A stretch of 54,433 nt of DNA from Candidatus Gemmiger stercorigallinarum (GCA_019119495.1 DWWX01000012.1:1-54433), one strand, 5' to 3'; positions 40,711 to 50,298 are shown, numbered from the stretch's first letter. Numbers and translations are program-made. The notes: generated from the sequence alone by a model not told the origin.

Positions 40711-42834
40711 TTATCCTTTGGTCGGCTCACTATAATATAACCCGCGGGTAAAGTCCCCGTCAAAGGGTCTGGCGGCCTGCAGGGCTGCCAATATCTGGGC
40801 GGCGCGGGCTTTGCTCTCGATGGTAAAGGCCGCCACGACCCAGTCCACCGGCAGTTCCCGCAGGCGGTCGCCCATGTACAGCGGCACCGGGTTGTAGACG
40901 GTGCGCACGCCGTTTTGGGGCAGCGCGCACCGCACCGGGAAATCCTTGCCCTTGCGGTCCCGCAGCCGGCCGGCATGGCTGCACCCGGCGCAGCTTGCAT
41001 GGTCGGGGCGGTTTTTCAGCGGGCAGGCGCGGGTCAGCATCAGCGGGATGTGGCCGTAGCACAGCGCGGCGGCGGGCATGCCGGCGCCGATGCGCCCCAT
41101 GGCGCTCACCGGCGTTTCGGGGTGGATCAGCAGCCCCTGCGCGCCCAGGCGGCCGCACTCCCGCGCCGACAGCGGGTTGGTCACGTTCAGGCCCATGCCG
41201 CCGTACAGCGGCAGCCCCAGCCCCGCGGCCAGGCGGAACTGGGCCAGGTTGTTTGCCGCAAAGCCCGCAAAGGCGGGGCGCATCGCGGCGGCGTCCTGCA
41301 TCCGGCGGCGGACGGTCTCCTCGCCGCCGGGGGCGAACATCACCCGCGGCAGCTCCAGCAGCGTTTTGGGGCGCAGGGCTTCCGGCACGCGGCCGGCTTC
41401 CGCCAGCGGGAAGATCAGGCAGCCCAGCGCCTGCGCTTCCGGCGGCATCTGGTCCGCCCGCTCGAACCGGGCGGCCAGCCGGGGCGGCCCGGCCGGGGCG
41501 CGGCGCGGGAAGTCCGGCAGTCTGACCGAAAAGGTCTCCAGCGGCCGGGGCGCGCTGCGGGCTTCCAGCAGGGCGTCCAGCGCCCGGCGGCGCAGCTCGT
41601 TGGCGGCGCTGCCGGGCAGGAACCAGGGCCCGCCCTGCTGGGCAACGGTGCAGTTTTCCGCCGCAAAGGGGGTGCCGCCGGTCTTGCGCAGGCTTTTTTC
41701 CAGCGCGGGGGCCGGGTCGGTGCGGGCGGCGGCCAGCGGCTCCCCGGCCGGGGCGGCCACCGTGACGGTATGCCCCTCCCGGTCGGCGGCGGTCAGCGAC
41801 GCGCCGTCCCCGCGCACGGTCAGCGAGAGATCCACCGGCACTCGGCTGTACTCCCGCCGAAACAGCTCCCGCGCCCTGGGGGTGGCGACGCGGGTGCGGG
41901 CGGCGTCCTCCTCGGTGCGCACGCCGAACATCCGGCCGTCGTTGCGGTTGGTAAAGTAGCCGTCGGTAAAGCCGGAGCGGGAAAAGATGTCCCGCACCAG
42001 CGCCTCGTCGTAGGGCTGGCCCGCCCGCGCCAGGCGGCAGGCCGTCACGGCGGCCGCCGCATACTCCGGCGGGCGCAGGCGGCCTTCGATCTTGACGCTG
42101 GCCACGCCGGCGTCCATGATATCCGCCATATGGGGGATCAGGTCCATGTCCTTCAGGCTCAGGTGGCAGGCCCTGCCGGGCTGGCCGGGGCGCAGGTCGG
42201 ACGCGTCAAAGGGCAGGCGGCAGGGCCCGGCGCAGGCGCCCCGGTTGCCGCTGCGCCCGCCCAGAAAGGCGCTCATCATGCACTGGCCGCTGACGGCCAT
42301 GCACATGGCGCCGTGGATAAAGATCTCGGTCTCGATGGGGCTTTTGCGGCAGATCTGCCGGATCTCTGCCAGCGACAGCTCCCGCGCCAGGATCGCCCGC
42401 TCAAAGCCCATGTCCGCCAGCTGGCAGGCGCCCTCCGGCGTGTGGATGCTCATCTGGGTGCTGCCGTGCAGCGCCAGGCCGGGGGCGATGCGCTTTGCCA
42501 GCGCGGCCGTGGCCAGGTCGTCCACGATCAGCGCGTCCACGCCGGCCTTTGCCGCACACTCAATGGCGGCTGCCAGGCTGTCCAGCTCGCTTTCATAGAT
42601 CAGGATGTTCAGCGCCGCGTGGACCCGCACGCCGCGGGCGTGGCAGAACGCCACCGCGCCGGGCAGCGTTTCGGGCGTGAAATTGCCCGCCGTGCGCCGG
42701 GCGTTAAAGCCCGCAAAGCCCAGATAAACAGCATCAGCGCCGCTGAACACAGCGGCGCTGAGCATCTCCGCGTTGCCGGCGGGGGCCAGGATCTCAGGCC
42801 GCAGGCCCTGCTGCGGCATACCGGCTGCCCCCAT
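40711..42834 (-). CDS. U32 family peptidase-like protein (RlhA/TrhP type)
   Basis: A 707-residue protein of the U32/collagenase-like family, now known to include RNA C5-hydroxylation enzymes (RlhA for 23S rRNA, TrhP for tRNA). The TIM-barrel part starts PEILAPAGNAEMLSAAVFSGADAVYLGF; FIHGAMCMAVSGQCMMSAFLGGRSGNRGACAGPCRLPF carries the conserved cysteines, and SLKDMDLIPHMADIMDAGVASVKIEGRLRPPEYAAAAV is the family signature. The C-terminal third contains another TIM-like half and CPLKNRPDHASCAGCSH with further cysteines. The start at 42834 overlaps the zapA stop as TGATG; ATG at 42819 is an alternative. Confidence 0.9.
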   Translation of the reverse strand: MGAAGMPQQGLRPEILAPAGNAEMLSAAVFSGADAVYLGFAGFNARRTAGNFTPETLPGAVAFCHARGVRVHAALNILIYESELDSLAAAIECAAKAGVDALIVDDLATAALAKRIAPGLALHGSTQMSIHTPEGACQLADMGFERAILARELSLAEIRQICRKSPIETEIFIHGAMCMAVSGQCMMSAFLGGRSGNRGACAGPCRLPFDASDLRPGQPGRACHLSLKDMDLIPHMADIMDAGVASVKIEGRLRPPEYAAAAVTACRLARAGQPYDEALVRDIFSRSGFTDGYFTNRNDGRMFGVRTEEDAARTRVATPRARELFRREYSRVPVDLSLTVRGDGASLTAADREGHTVTVAAPAGEPLAAARTDPAPALEKSLRKTGGTPFAAENCTVAQQGGPWFLPGSAANELRRRALDALLEARSAPRPLETFSVRLPDFPRRAPAGPPRLAARFERADQMPPEAQALGCLIFPLAEAGRVPEALRPKTLLELPRVMFAPGGEETVRRRMQDAAAMRPAFAGFAANNLAQFRLAAGLGLPLYGGMGLNVTNPLSARECGRLGAQGLLIHPETPVSAMGRIGAGMPAAALCYGHIPLMLTRACPLKNRPDHASCAGCSHAGRLRDRKGKDFPVRCALPQNGVRTVYNPVPLYMGDRLRELPVDWVVAAFTIESKARAAQILAALQAARPFDGDFTRGLYYSEPTKG

Positions 42835-43199
42835 CAGTCCGGAATGTCCTGCCGCGCCTTCAGGCGGGCTTCCAGGTCGGCCACCCGCTTGCGCAGGGCG
42901 ACGTTGTCGCGGCGCAGCTCCTCGGCGGCCATCTTGGCGCTGGCGGCGTCCTCCAGATAATCCTTGATCTGGCGGCGCATGTTGTCGGCGCTGCCGCTGG
43001 CCTTTTCCAGCTCGTCGCGGTAGCTCAGCGCCGTCATGACGGCGGCGGTGGTGATGGACACCGACTTGGAGGAGCTCATCAGCTCGTTCATGTCCAGATT
43101 CAGCCGGTCGGCCAGGTTCTGCATATAATCCTCGCTCTCGCTGGTGGCGATGACATAGCTTGAACCGCAGATATTCAAACGTACTTTGCTGGTTGCCAT
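42834..43199 (-). CDS. zapA: Cell division protein ZapA
   Basis: A 121-residue FtsZ-ring associated protein. The N-terminal globular part reads KVRLNICGSSYVIATSESEDYMQNLADRLNLDMNELM, the family pattern, and residues about 68-118 form a long coiled coil (DELEKASGSADNMRRQIKDYLEDA ... LRKRVADLEARLKARQ). It cross-links FtsZ filaments. The ATG at 43199 has GGAG upstream. The zapA-U32 peptidase order with overlapping codons is common in Firmicutes. Confidence 0.93.
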   Translation of the reverse strand: MATSKVRLNICGSSYVIATSESEDYMQNLADRLNLDMNELMSSSKSVSITTAAVMTALSYRDELEKASGSADNMRRQIKDYLEDAASAKMAAEELRRDNVALRKRVADLEARLKARQDIPD

Positions 43200-43316
43200 A
43201 CTGTTCCAACTCCTTTTTTGCTTTTCGCAGATGACCAAAAGGGAACGCGCAGCGCGCGGGAAAAAGCGTTTCCGGCGCCGCCGGCACCGGCCGGCGGCAC
43301 GCTGATATACACCATT

Positions 43317-43322
43317 ATTATA
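43317..43322 (-). promoter_or_regulatory. -10 element upstream of zapA
   Basis: TATAAT on the minus strand, about 118 bp before the zapA start; no convincing -35. The 361-bp gap to glgP (43200-43560) holds this and the divergent glgP promoter. Confidence 0.4.
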
Positions 43323-43394
43323 CTATAACATGCCGCCGAGAAAAAGCCCCTTTTCAGGAAAAACAAAAAAATCTCGATTTGTTGCCTGAATCCC

Positions 43395-43423
43395 TTGCAT
43401 CGGGGAAGAATTTTTACTATAAT
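43395..43423 (+). promoter_or_regulatory. Promoter of the glycogen phosphorylase gene
   Basis: TTGCAT (43395-43400) and TATAAT (43418-43423) are 17 bp apart. The leader to the GTG start is about 130 nt. Confidence 0.7.
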
Positions 43424-43560
43424 CGTAAAGATAGGATGGGGCAGGAAATCGTTTGCTATCGTCAAATCATTCATCCGTTAGTTTGAACCGGCAACCATTC
43501 CGTTAAACCTGTACCTCGGCCCCAGCCCCTTCCGCCGGCCCATGTAAGGAGAGAAAAATC

Positions 43561-45966
43561 GTGTTACATTACACCAAAAAAGAGTTCGACAAGATGCTGC
43601 GCGACAAACTGACCAGCGAATATGCGGTCACGCTGGAAGTCGCCTCCGATACCCAGATCTACCGCGCCCTGGCCATGATCACCCGCGAGATCATGTCCGA
43701 CCGCCAGAAGGTGTTCCAGGCCAAGACGCTGGGTTCCGGCCACAAGCAGGTGTACTACCTGTGCATGGAGTTCCTGATGGGCCGCAGCCTGCGCACCAGC
43801 CTGTTCAACCTGGGCCTGAACGAAGTGGCCGAGCAGGTGCTGGCCGACGCCGACATCCGCATTGACCAGGTCTACGACCAGGAGCCGGACGCCGGCCTGG
43901 GCAACGGCGGCCTGGGCCGCCTGGCCGCCTGCTACCTGGACGGCATGGCCACCGACTGCGTGCCCGGCACCGGCTACTCCATCCTGTACGAGTACGGCAT
44001 CTTCAAGCAGAAGATCGTGGACGGCTGGCAGCAGGAGACCGCCGACAACTGGCTGCCCGGCGGCCAGGTCTGGATCAAGAGCCACCCCGACCAGGCCCAG
44101 GAGATCCGCTTTGACGGCCAGGCCGTCGAGAGCTGGGACGGCGGCTTCCACCATGTGCGCTACGAGAACTACAACAGCGTCATGGCCATCCCCAACGATA
44201 TGTATGTGGCCGGCTATAACTCCCAGGGCGTGTCCAAGCTGCGCCTGTGGCAGGCCAAAGCCCCCAGCTTTGACATGAGCAGCTTCAACGCCGGCAACTA
44301 TTCCACGGCCATCAGCCGCAGCGCCAGCGCCGAGCTGATCTCCAAGGTCCTTTACCCCAACGACAACCACACCGAGGGCAAGATCCTGCGCCTGCGCCAG
44401 CAGTATTTCTTCTCGGCGGCCTCCATCGCCGACATCCTGGGCATCCACCTGAGCCAGTACGGCACGCTGGACAACCTGCCCGACAAGGTGGCCATCCAGC
44501 TCAACGACACCCATCCCACCCTGGCCATCCCCGAAATGATGCGCATCCTGCTGGACGAGTGCAGCTATGAGTGGGACGCCGCCTTCGACATCTGCCGCCG
44601 CACCTTCGCCTACACCAACCACACCGTCATGAGCGAGGCGCTGGAAAAGTGGAACGTGGACATCTTCCGTTCCACCCTGCCCCGCATCTGGCAGATCGTC
44701 TGCGAGATGGACCGCCGCTGCCGCGCCGACCTGGAGAAAGCCTTCCCCGGCGATATCGGCAAGATCAACTACATGGCCATCCTGGGCGACAACCAGGTCC
44801 GCATGGCCAACATCTGCTGCTACACCTGCCACGCCATCAACGGCGTGTCCAAGCTGCACAGCGAGATCATCAAGGACAGCGTCTTCCACGATTATTTCCT
44901 GTACAAGCCCAAGGCTTTTACCAACGTGACCAACGGCATTGCCTACCGCCGCTGGCTGCTGGCCCCCAACCAGGGCCTGACCGACCTGCTGAGCGACACC
45001 ATCGGCGACGGCTTCAAGCAGGACGCTTCCGAGCTGAAAAAGTTCGAGAAGTTTGCCCATGACAAGCAGGTGCTGGAGCGCCTGGGCAAGGTCAAGCGGG
45101 AGAACAAGGCCATCTTTGCCGACTATCTGGCAAAAGCCACCGGCCAGGTCATCGATCCCGATTCCATCTTTGACTGCCAGGTCAAGCGCATGCACGAGTA
45201 CAAGCGCCAGCACCTGAACGCTTTGAACATCGCGGCCCAGTACCTGTACCTGAAGGCCAACCCCAACGCCGACTTCACGCCCAAGACCTACATCTTTGGC
45301 GCCAAGGCGGCCCCCGGCTACTATATGGCCAAGCAGATGATCCGCCTGATCTGCAAGCTGGGCCAGCTGATCGACAGCGACCCCGCCGTGCGCGACAAGC
45401 TGCGCATCGTCTACCTGGAGGATTACTGCGTCAGCCTGTCTGAGCGGCTGATGCCCGCCAGCGAGGTGTCCGAGCAGATCAGCCTGGCCGGCACCGAGGC
45501 TTCCGGCACCGGCAACATGAAATTCATGCTCAACGGCGCCATCACGCTGGGCACGCTGGACGGCGCCAATGTCGAGATCGCCGACGCCGCCGGCCGCGAG
45601 AACGAGATCATCTTCGGCATGCTGACCCCGGAGGTCAACGCGCTGAAGGGCATGGGCTACCACCCCAGCAGCTTCATCTACGACGACGATGTGGCCATGG
45701 CTGTGCTGGATATGCTGGAAAAGGGCTGGAACGGCGAAAACTTCAGCGAGGTCACCAACAACCTGCGCAACTCCGACCCGTATATGGTCATGGCGGATTT
45801 CAAGGATTACCGCCGCGCCCAGGCCGACGTGCAGCGCCTGTACGCCGACCGCGAGACCTGGAACCGCATGAGCCTGATGAACATTGCCAACTCCGGCGTG
45901 TTCTCGGCCGACCGCTCGGTGATGGATTACGCCCGCAACATCTGGGGCATCACGCCGGTAAAATAA
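43561..45966 (+). CDS. glgP: Glycogen/starch/alpha-glucan phosphorylase
   Basis: An 801-residue PLP-dependent enzyme releasing glucose 1-phosphate from alpha-1,4-glucans. QEPDAGLGNGGLGRLAACYLDGMAT is the N-terminal active-site region, LNDTHPTLAIPEMMR and MAILGDNQVRMANICC follow the family, QVKRMHEYKRQHLNAL lies in the C-terminal domain, and EASGTGNMKFMLNGA contains the PLP-binding Lys. Length is typical of the bacterial type. It starts with GTG at 43561, seven bases after AAGGAGAG. The next gene is a GH13 alpha-glucan hydrolase, so both serve glycogen or maltodextrin use. Confidence 0.97.
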   Translation: MLHYTKKEFDKMLRDKLTSEYAVTLEVASDTQIYRALAMITREIMSDRQKVFQAKTLGSGHKQVYYLCMEFLMGRSLRTSLFNLGLNEVAEQVLADADIRIDQVYDQEPDAGLGNGGLGRLAACYLDGMATDCVPGTGYSILYEYGIFKQKIVDGWQQETADNWLPGGQVWIKSHPDQAQEIRFDGQAVESWDGGFHHVRYENYNSVMAIPNDMYVAGYNSQGVSKLRLWQAKAPSFDMSSFNAGNYSTAISRSASAELISKVLYPNDNHTEGKILRLRQQYFFSAASIADILGIHLSQYGTLDNLPDKVAIQLNDTHPTLAIPEMMRILLDECSYEWDAAFDICRRTFAYTNHTVMSEALEKWNVDIFRSTLPRIWQIVCEMDRRCRADLEKAFPGDIGKINYMAILGDNQVRMANICCYTCHAINGVSKLHSEIIKDSVFHDYFLYKPKAFTNVTNGIAYRRWLLAPNQGLTDLLSDTIGDGFKQDASELKKFEKFAHDKQVLERLGKVKRENKAIFADYLAKATGQVIDPDSIFDCQVKRMHEYKRQHLNALNIAAQYLYLKANPNADFTPKTYIFGAKAAPGYYMAKQMIRLICKLGQLIDSDPAVRDKLRIVYLEDYCVSLSERLMPASEVSEQISLAGTEASGTGNMKFMLNGAITLGTLDGANVEIADAAGRENEIIFGMLTPEVNALKGMGYHPSSFIYDDDVAMAVLDMLEKGWNGENFSEVTNNLRNSDPYMVMADFKDYRRAQADVQRLYADRETWNRMSLMNIANSGVFSADRSVMDYARNIWGITPVK

Positions 45967-46009
45967 GCGGGAGAAGCCGCTTCGGCATAGAATGGAATGA
46001 GAAAGCTCT

Positions 46010-46105
46010 GTACCCGTCAGCCGCAGGCTGACCGGGCACAGCATGGCCAAGGCCGCTGCCGGCACGGCAGGGGAAACCCCGCACCGTGCCGGGGCGGCCT
46101 TTGCG
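46010..46105 (+). promoter_or_regulatory. Double hairpin leader before the GH13 gene
   Basis: Two stems fill the 164-bp gap: CCCGTCAGCC/GGCTGACCGGG (about 46013-46036) and a long one in which AAGGCCGC-GCCGGCACGG pairs with CCGTGCCGG-GCGGCCTT (about 46046-46103). They lie just upstream of the AAGGAGG ribosome site. A transcript terminator without a U tract or an attenuator are both possible. Confidence 0.5.
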
Positions 46106-46130
46106 TCAGGGATAGGCAAGGAGGGCGCCT

Positions 46131-47981
46131 ATGGCACACGTATACTACAACAGCGCCGATCCGGCGTACAAGCAGCCCTTCGGCGCGGTCCCGGCAGGGA
46201 CCGAGGTGGTGTTCCGGCTGACCACGCCGGAGGAACTGGGCTATGTGGACCCCCACCTGGTGCTGACCAAAGACCGCGAGGACCCGGTCCACTACCGCAT
46301 GGAGTTTGAAGGCCAGACCCCCCACGTCAACCATTTTTCGGTGCGGGTGCGCCCCACCACCACCGGGCTGTACTTTTATTACTTTGACCTGTACACCGAT
46401 TTCCGCAAGATCTTCCGCGGCGCAAACGGCGAGGGCGAGCTTTCCTGGGTGGCGGGCCGCCAGTGGCAGCTGACCGTCTACGAGCCGGACTACCAAACGC
46501 CGGACTGGATCGCCGACGGCACCATGTACCAGATCTTCCCCGACCGTTTCTGCGAAGGGGTGCCGGGCAAGCCCATGGGCTTTGCCGACCGCATCTACCG
46601 GGAAAAGAAGGACGGCGAGCCCTATTTCTGGCCCAACGAGCAGGAGGACGGCTACCTGAACCGGGACTACTTCGGCGGCGACTTTGAAGGCATCCGCCAG
46701 AAGCTGCCCTACCTGGCCAATCTGGGCGTCACCTGCATCTACCTCAACCCCATCTTCGAGGCCCACTCCAACCACCGGTACAACACCGCCGACTATCTCA
46801 AGCCCGACCCGCTGCTGGGCACGGCGGAGGAGTTCACCCGCCTGTGCGCCGAGGCGAAGGAGCGGGGCATCCGTATCATCCTGGACGGCGTGTTCAGCCA
46901 CACCGGGTCCGATTCGCTCTATTTCAACCGCGAGGGCCGCTACGGCCCCGGCGGCGCCTACCGCGACCGGAACTCCCCCTACCGCAGCTGGTACGACTTC
47001 GACTCCGGCTACAACTGCGGCTACCGCAGCTGGTGGGGGTTCGAGTCGCTGCCGGAAGTGCAGGAGGACGACCCTTCCTACGTGAACTTTATCTGCGGGC
47101 AGGGCGGCGTTATCGACACCTGGCTGAACCGCGGGGCTTCCGGCTTCCGTCTGGACGTGGCCGACGAGCTGCCCGACGAGTTTATCGAGAAGATCCGCGC
47201 CGCGGTGAAATCCCACGGCGGCGACAAGCTGCTGATCGGCGAGGTGTGGGAGGACGCCACCACCAAGGAGGCGTTCGGCCGCCGCCGCACCTACCTGCGG
47301 GGCCACGGGCTGGACACCACCATGAACTACCCCTTCCGCAACCTGACCATTGATTTTGTGCGGGGCGCCGACGCCGCCGCCGTGGCCGACGGGCTGATGG
47401 ACATTGTGGAAAACTACCCCAAGCCGGCGGTGGACTGCCTGATGAATTTCCTGTCCACCCACGACACCGAGCGCGCCATGACCGCCATCTCCGGCGAGCC
47501 GGCCAACGGCCGGGACCGCTACTGGCAAAGCGGCCGCCGCATCCCCGACGACCAGTACGACGAGGCCATCCGCCGCCTGCTGCTGGCCTACGCCATGGTC
47601 TTTACGCTGCCCGGCGTGCCCTGCATCTACTACGGCGACGAGATCGCCATGCAGGGATACCGGGACCCCTTCAACCGCGCTTACTTTGACTGGACCAGCA
47701 CCGAGCAGCGGCTGCGCGGGCCGCTGCGCAACCTGGCCGCCCTGCGCAAAAGCTGCGACGCCTTCCACGGCGGCGGGTTCGAGATCGTCCGGGCGGAGGG
47801 CGACCTGCTGCAGTACCGCCGCATCGGCCGCACCCGGACCGCCGAGATCGTGCTCAACCGCGGCCCGCACCTGCTGGCGGTGGAGGCCTTTGGCAAAACG
47901 GCCGAGGTCAACCCCGGCGGCTTTACCGTGCTGGTGGAGGAGAACGAGCCCACCCATGTGGGCTACTTTGCCATCTATTAA
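46131..47981 (+). CDS. GH13 alpha-glucosidase/neopullulanase-type enzyme
   Basis: A 616-residue glycoside hydrolase without a signal peptide, hence intracellular. An N-terminal beta-sandwich (about 1-120) precedes the catalytic barrel (PDWIADGTMYQIFPDRFCEG at about 123). The four conserved regions are IILDGVFSHTG (region I), GFRLDVADELP with the nucleophile Asp (about 343, region II), LLIGEVWED with the acid/base Glu (about 372, region III), and FLSTHDTERAM with the third Asp (about 445, region IV). The pattern fits the neopullulanase/cyclomaltodextrinase group (GH13_20-like). CAAGGAGG lies before the ATG. With glgP it would degrade maltodextrins or glycogen branches. Confidence 0.92.
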   Translation: MAHVYYNSADPAYKQPFGAVPAGTEVVFRLTTPEELGYVDPHLVLTKDREDPVHYRMEFEGQTPHVNHFSVRVRPTTTGLYFYYFDLYTDFRKIFRGANGEGELSWVAGRQWQLTVYEPDYQTPDWIADGTMYQIFPDRFCEGVPGKPMGFADRIYREKKDGEPYFWPNEQEDGYLNRDYFGGDFEGIRQKLPYLANLGVTCIYLNPIFEAHSNHRYNTADYLKPDPLLGTAEEFTRLCAEAKERGIRIILDGVFSHTGSDSLYFNREGRYGPGGAYRDRNSPYRSWYDFDSGYNCGYRSWWGFESLPEVQEDDPSYVNFICGQGGVIDTWLNRGASGFRLDVADELPDEFIEKIRAAVKSHGGDKLLIGEVWEDATTKEAFGRRRTYLRGHGLDTTMNYPFRNLTIDFVRGADAAAVADGLMDIVENYPKPAVDCLMNFLSTHDTERAMTAISGEPANGRDRYWQSGRRIPDDQYDEAIRRLLLAYAMVFTLPGVPCIYYGDEIAMQGYRDPFNRAYFDWTSTEQRLRGPLRNLAALRKSCDAFHGGGFEIVRAEGDLLQYRRIGRTRTAEIVLNRGPHLLAVEAFGKTAEVNPGGFTVLVEENEPTHVGYFAIY

Positions 47982-47996
47982 CGCACCCCAAAAAAC

Positions 47997-48052
47997 AGAC
48001 CGGGGCTCCCACGCTGCCGCCGCATCGCGGACGGACGGGGAAGCCCCGGTCT
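47997..48052. terminator. Bidirectional intrinsic terminator
   Basis: AGACCGGGGCT pairs with AGCCCCGGTCT across a 34-nt partly self-paired loop, with TATT after it, between the convergent GH13 and sensor kinase genes. Confidence 0.7.
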
Positions 48053-48067
48053 TATTGTGCCGTTTTG

Positions 48068-49333
48068 TCACGGGTTGCGCGGCACCAGCACCCGCAGGAT
48101 AAACCAGTTGTCCTCACAGTGCACCGTCACGGTGCCGCCGTACTTTTCGGCGGTGGCGCGCACGGTGCGGATCCCGTAGCCGTGGGGCGGCATGCCGTCG
48201 TCGTCCAGCGGCACGGGCACCTCGCAGTAGTTTTCAAACCGCAGCATCACAAAGCCGTGCTGGGCATAGATGGCGGTGCGGATCAGCCGTTTTTCCGGGT
48301 CGGCCAGCGTCTGGACGCTCTCGGTGGCATTGTCCAGCGCCGTGCCCACCAGCGTGCAGATGTCCCCGGTGGGCATAAAATCCAGCAGGTGGCCGTCCGC
48401 CACACAGGTAAAGTTGATGTCGTGCTGCTGGCAGAAGATGCTTTTGGCCGTCAGCAGCGTGTCCAGCACCGCGTTGCCGGTTTTGTTCCGGGCCTCGTAC
48501 ATCTGGATGCCGCTTTCCATCTCGTCCAGGGCGGCGGCCTTTTTGCCGGGGTCCTGCTCGGCCCGGATGGCCGCGATCTGCAGTTTCAGGTCGTGGCAGT
48601 AGCGGTTGATCAGCCGCACGCTCTCGCGGCTTTGCTGGTACTGCTCGTACTGGCGGCGCAGCACGCTGTCCATCGCCTCCAGCTCCTGGTGCAGGCGGGC
48701 CTCCCGCAGCTGTTCCTGCTGTACCGACAGCACCAGCACCCCCGCCAGGTCCACCAGCGTGCGGATGTAGAACACGCTCATGGTCACTTCGCCCTGCTGC
48801 GCAAAGGTAAAGTTGCTGACCGCAAAGGCCGCCAGCGCCATGATCACCGCGCTGGCCAGCGCCCGCCCGGTGATGCCCAGCGCGGGATGCTGCCGCAGCC
48901 GCCGGAACTCCAGCCGGTGGACCAGGCCGTACACCGCCGCGTACACCGCCGCCAACAGCAGCAGCGCCGGGGGCGCCCCGCCGCCCAGCTCCGGCCAAAG
49001 CATGCAGTGCAGCTGCCATTCCAGGCTGGCGGCAAACTCGGCCAGGATAAACGCCCTGGCGCAGCAGTAGCCGGCGTCCGCCGCCGTGACCGAACAGCAG
49101 ACATAGATATACAAAAACATGGCCGCCACTGCCGTGACCATGCAGGGGATCCACCAGGCCAGCGGCACGTTGCCGGTCAGCTGCAAAAAAATCCCCAGCC
49201 CCGCCAGCCAGGCGGCGCTGCAAAGCAGTGTGGCTGCCTGGCCAAAGCGGGGCCGCAGCGCCAGCAGATACATGGTGCAGGCCAGCCACTCGGCCAGCGC
49301 GGTGTACAGCCGCGGGATATCCGGCAGGCTCAC
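48068..49333 (-). CDS. Sensor histidine kinase, GHKL type
   Basis: A 421-residue kinase with about six N-terminal membrane helices (to about 195), a linker coiled coil (VQQEQLREARLHQELEAMDSVLRRQYEQYQQSRESV), the phosphoacceptor His in RLINRYCHDLKLQIAAI, and a GHKL ATPase domain with LVGTALDNATES (N box) and MPPHGYGIRTVRATAEKYGG (G box). This is the AgrC/CitA-like group paired with LytTR regulators, often sensing peptides. It starts with GTG at 49333, overlapping the regulator stop (GTGA), so the two are translated together. No signal-peptide precursor gene was recognised nearby. Confidence 0.93.
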   Translation of the reverse strand: MSLPDIPRLYTALAEWLACTMYLLALRPRFGQAATLLCSAAWLAGLGIFLQLTGNVPLAWWIPCMVTAVAAMFLYIYVCCSVTAADAGYCCARAFILAEFAASLEWQLHCMLWPELGGGAPPALLLLAAVYAAVYGLVHRLEFRRLRQHPALGITGRALASAVIMALAAFAVSNFTFAQQGEVTMSVFYIRTLVDLAGVLVLSVQQEQLREARLHQELEAMDSVLRRQYEQYQQSRESVRLINRYCHDLKLQIAAIRAEQDPGKKAAALDEMESGIQMYEARNKTGNAVLDTLLTAKSIFCQQHDINFTCVADGHLLDFMPTGDICTLVGTALDNATESVQTLADPEKRLIRTAIYAQHGFVMLRFENYCEVPVPLDDDGMPPHGYGIRTVRATAEKYGGTVTVHCEDNWFILRVLVPRNP

Positions 49334-50040
49334 TTGACGCCACCTCCGATGTAGTCGGTCAATGCCTCCAAAAACGACTTCTTGCGCGGCCGGCTGATCT
49401 GCAGCTCATGGGGTCCCACCTGCACGGTGTTCTGCTGCACGGCCGACACCTGCGCCAGATTGACCAGGTACCCGCTGTTGCAGCGGGCAAAGGGCTTGCC
49501 GGCCAGCTTTTCCTCAAAGGATTTCAGGCTGCCGGCGCACAAAAGCATCCCGTCCTCGGCATACAGCCGGACGTTGTGGCCGTCGCTTTCCAGATAGTAG
49601 ATGGTCTCTACCGCAATGCGGCGCAGGCCGCCCTCCACGGCCACCGTCAAAAAGGTCCTTTGCCGCTTTTGCAGCCGGTTCACCGCCTTTTGCAGCTGCT
49701 GGGTAAAGGCAAAATAGGGCACCGGCTTAAGCACATAGTCCAGCGCGTCCACCGCATAGCCGCGGATGGCAAACTGCGCCATGTTGGTGATAAAGATCAG
49801 GATCACGTCGCTGTCCACCTGCCGGATGGCCTCCGCCGCCGCCATGCCGTCCATGCGCTGCATCTGCACATCCAGCAGGATGATATCGTACACCGGCCGG
49901 TAGTCCGACACGATCTCGTCGCCGTCCGAGAAGGTGGTCAGCTCGAACATCCGGCCGAACTGCCTCTCGTACCGATGCACATAGTCCACCAGCTGTTCCC
50001 GCACCTGGGCGTCATCCTCGACAATGGCAATGCGGATCAT
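49330..50040 (-). CDS. LytTR-family response regulator
   Basis: A 236-residue AgrA/LytR-type activator. The receiver domain (1-120) shows IAIVEDD, the phosphorylated Asp in IILLDVQMQRMDG, and YVLKPV. The LytTR DNA-binding domain (about 140-235) shows IETIYYLESDGHNVRLYAEDG, SLKSFEEKL, FARCNSGYLVNLAQVSAV and the closing SRPRKKSFLEALTDYIGG. The ATG at 50040 follows AAAGGAG. Its promoter (50147-50175) bears a perfect palindrome at the start point, but LytTR proteins usually bind direct repeats, so the site may belong to another regulator. Confidence 0.95.
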   Translation of the reverse strand: MIRIAIVEDDAQVREQLVDYVHRYERQFGRMFELTTFSDGDEIVSDYRPVYDIILLDVQMQRMDGMAAAEAIRQVDSDVILIFITNMAQFAIRGYAVDALDYVLKPVPYFAFTQQLQKAVNRLQKRQRTFLTVAVEGGLRRIAVETIYYLESDGHNVRLYAEDGMLLCAGSLKSFEEKLAGKPFARCNSGYLVNLAQVSAVQQNTVQVGPHELQISRPRKKSFLEALTDYIGGGVK

Positions 50041-50129
50041 GGAACGGCTCCTTTCTGTCAGGGTCCCCTGCACAGCAGATCCCCGCCCCGCAGCAGGGCC
50101 ACGTGCGCCGGGTGCGGCGGGGCAAAAAG

Positions 50130-50175
50130 TACAATGTCTGCATTGTATTATACCATCTGCCGCACCGGGACGCAA
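50130..50175 (-). promoter_or_regulatory. Two-component system promoter with 18-bp palindrome
   Basis: On the minus strand, TTGCGT (50170-50175) and TATAAT (50147-50152) are 17 bp apart. TACAATG and CATTGTA (50130-50136 and 50141-50147) form a perfect inverted repeat with a 4-bp centre, beginning at the last base of the -10 and covering the start point. Confidence 0.75.
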
Positions 50176-50298
50176 ACCGCCGCCCGTCCCCCGCCGCAGC
50201 GTGCTGCACGGCTGTCCGGCGCGGTTTGCCGATTGCGGCTGTTTTTGGGGCCCGTGTGCCCTGCTGCGCGGGTTTTCCTTCCGTGCTGATTTTTAGGA

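Noticed and set aside
43564-46119. An 851-codon minus-strand frame opposite glgP
   Set aside because: Its Val/Gly/His/Gln repetitive composition mirrors the GlgP codons; no family match can be seen.
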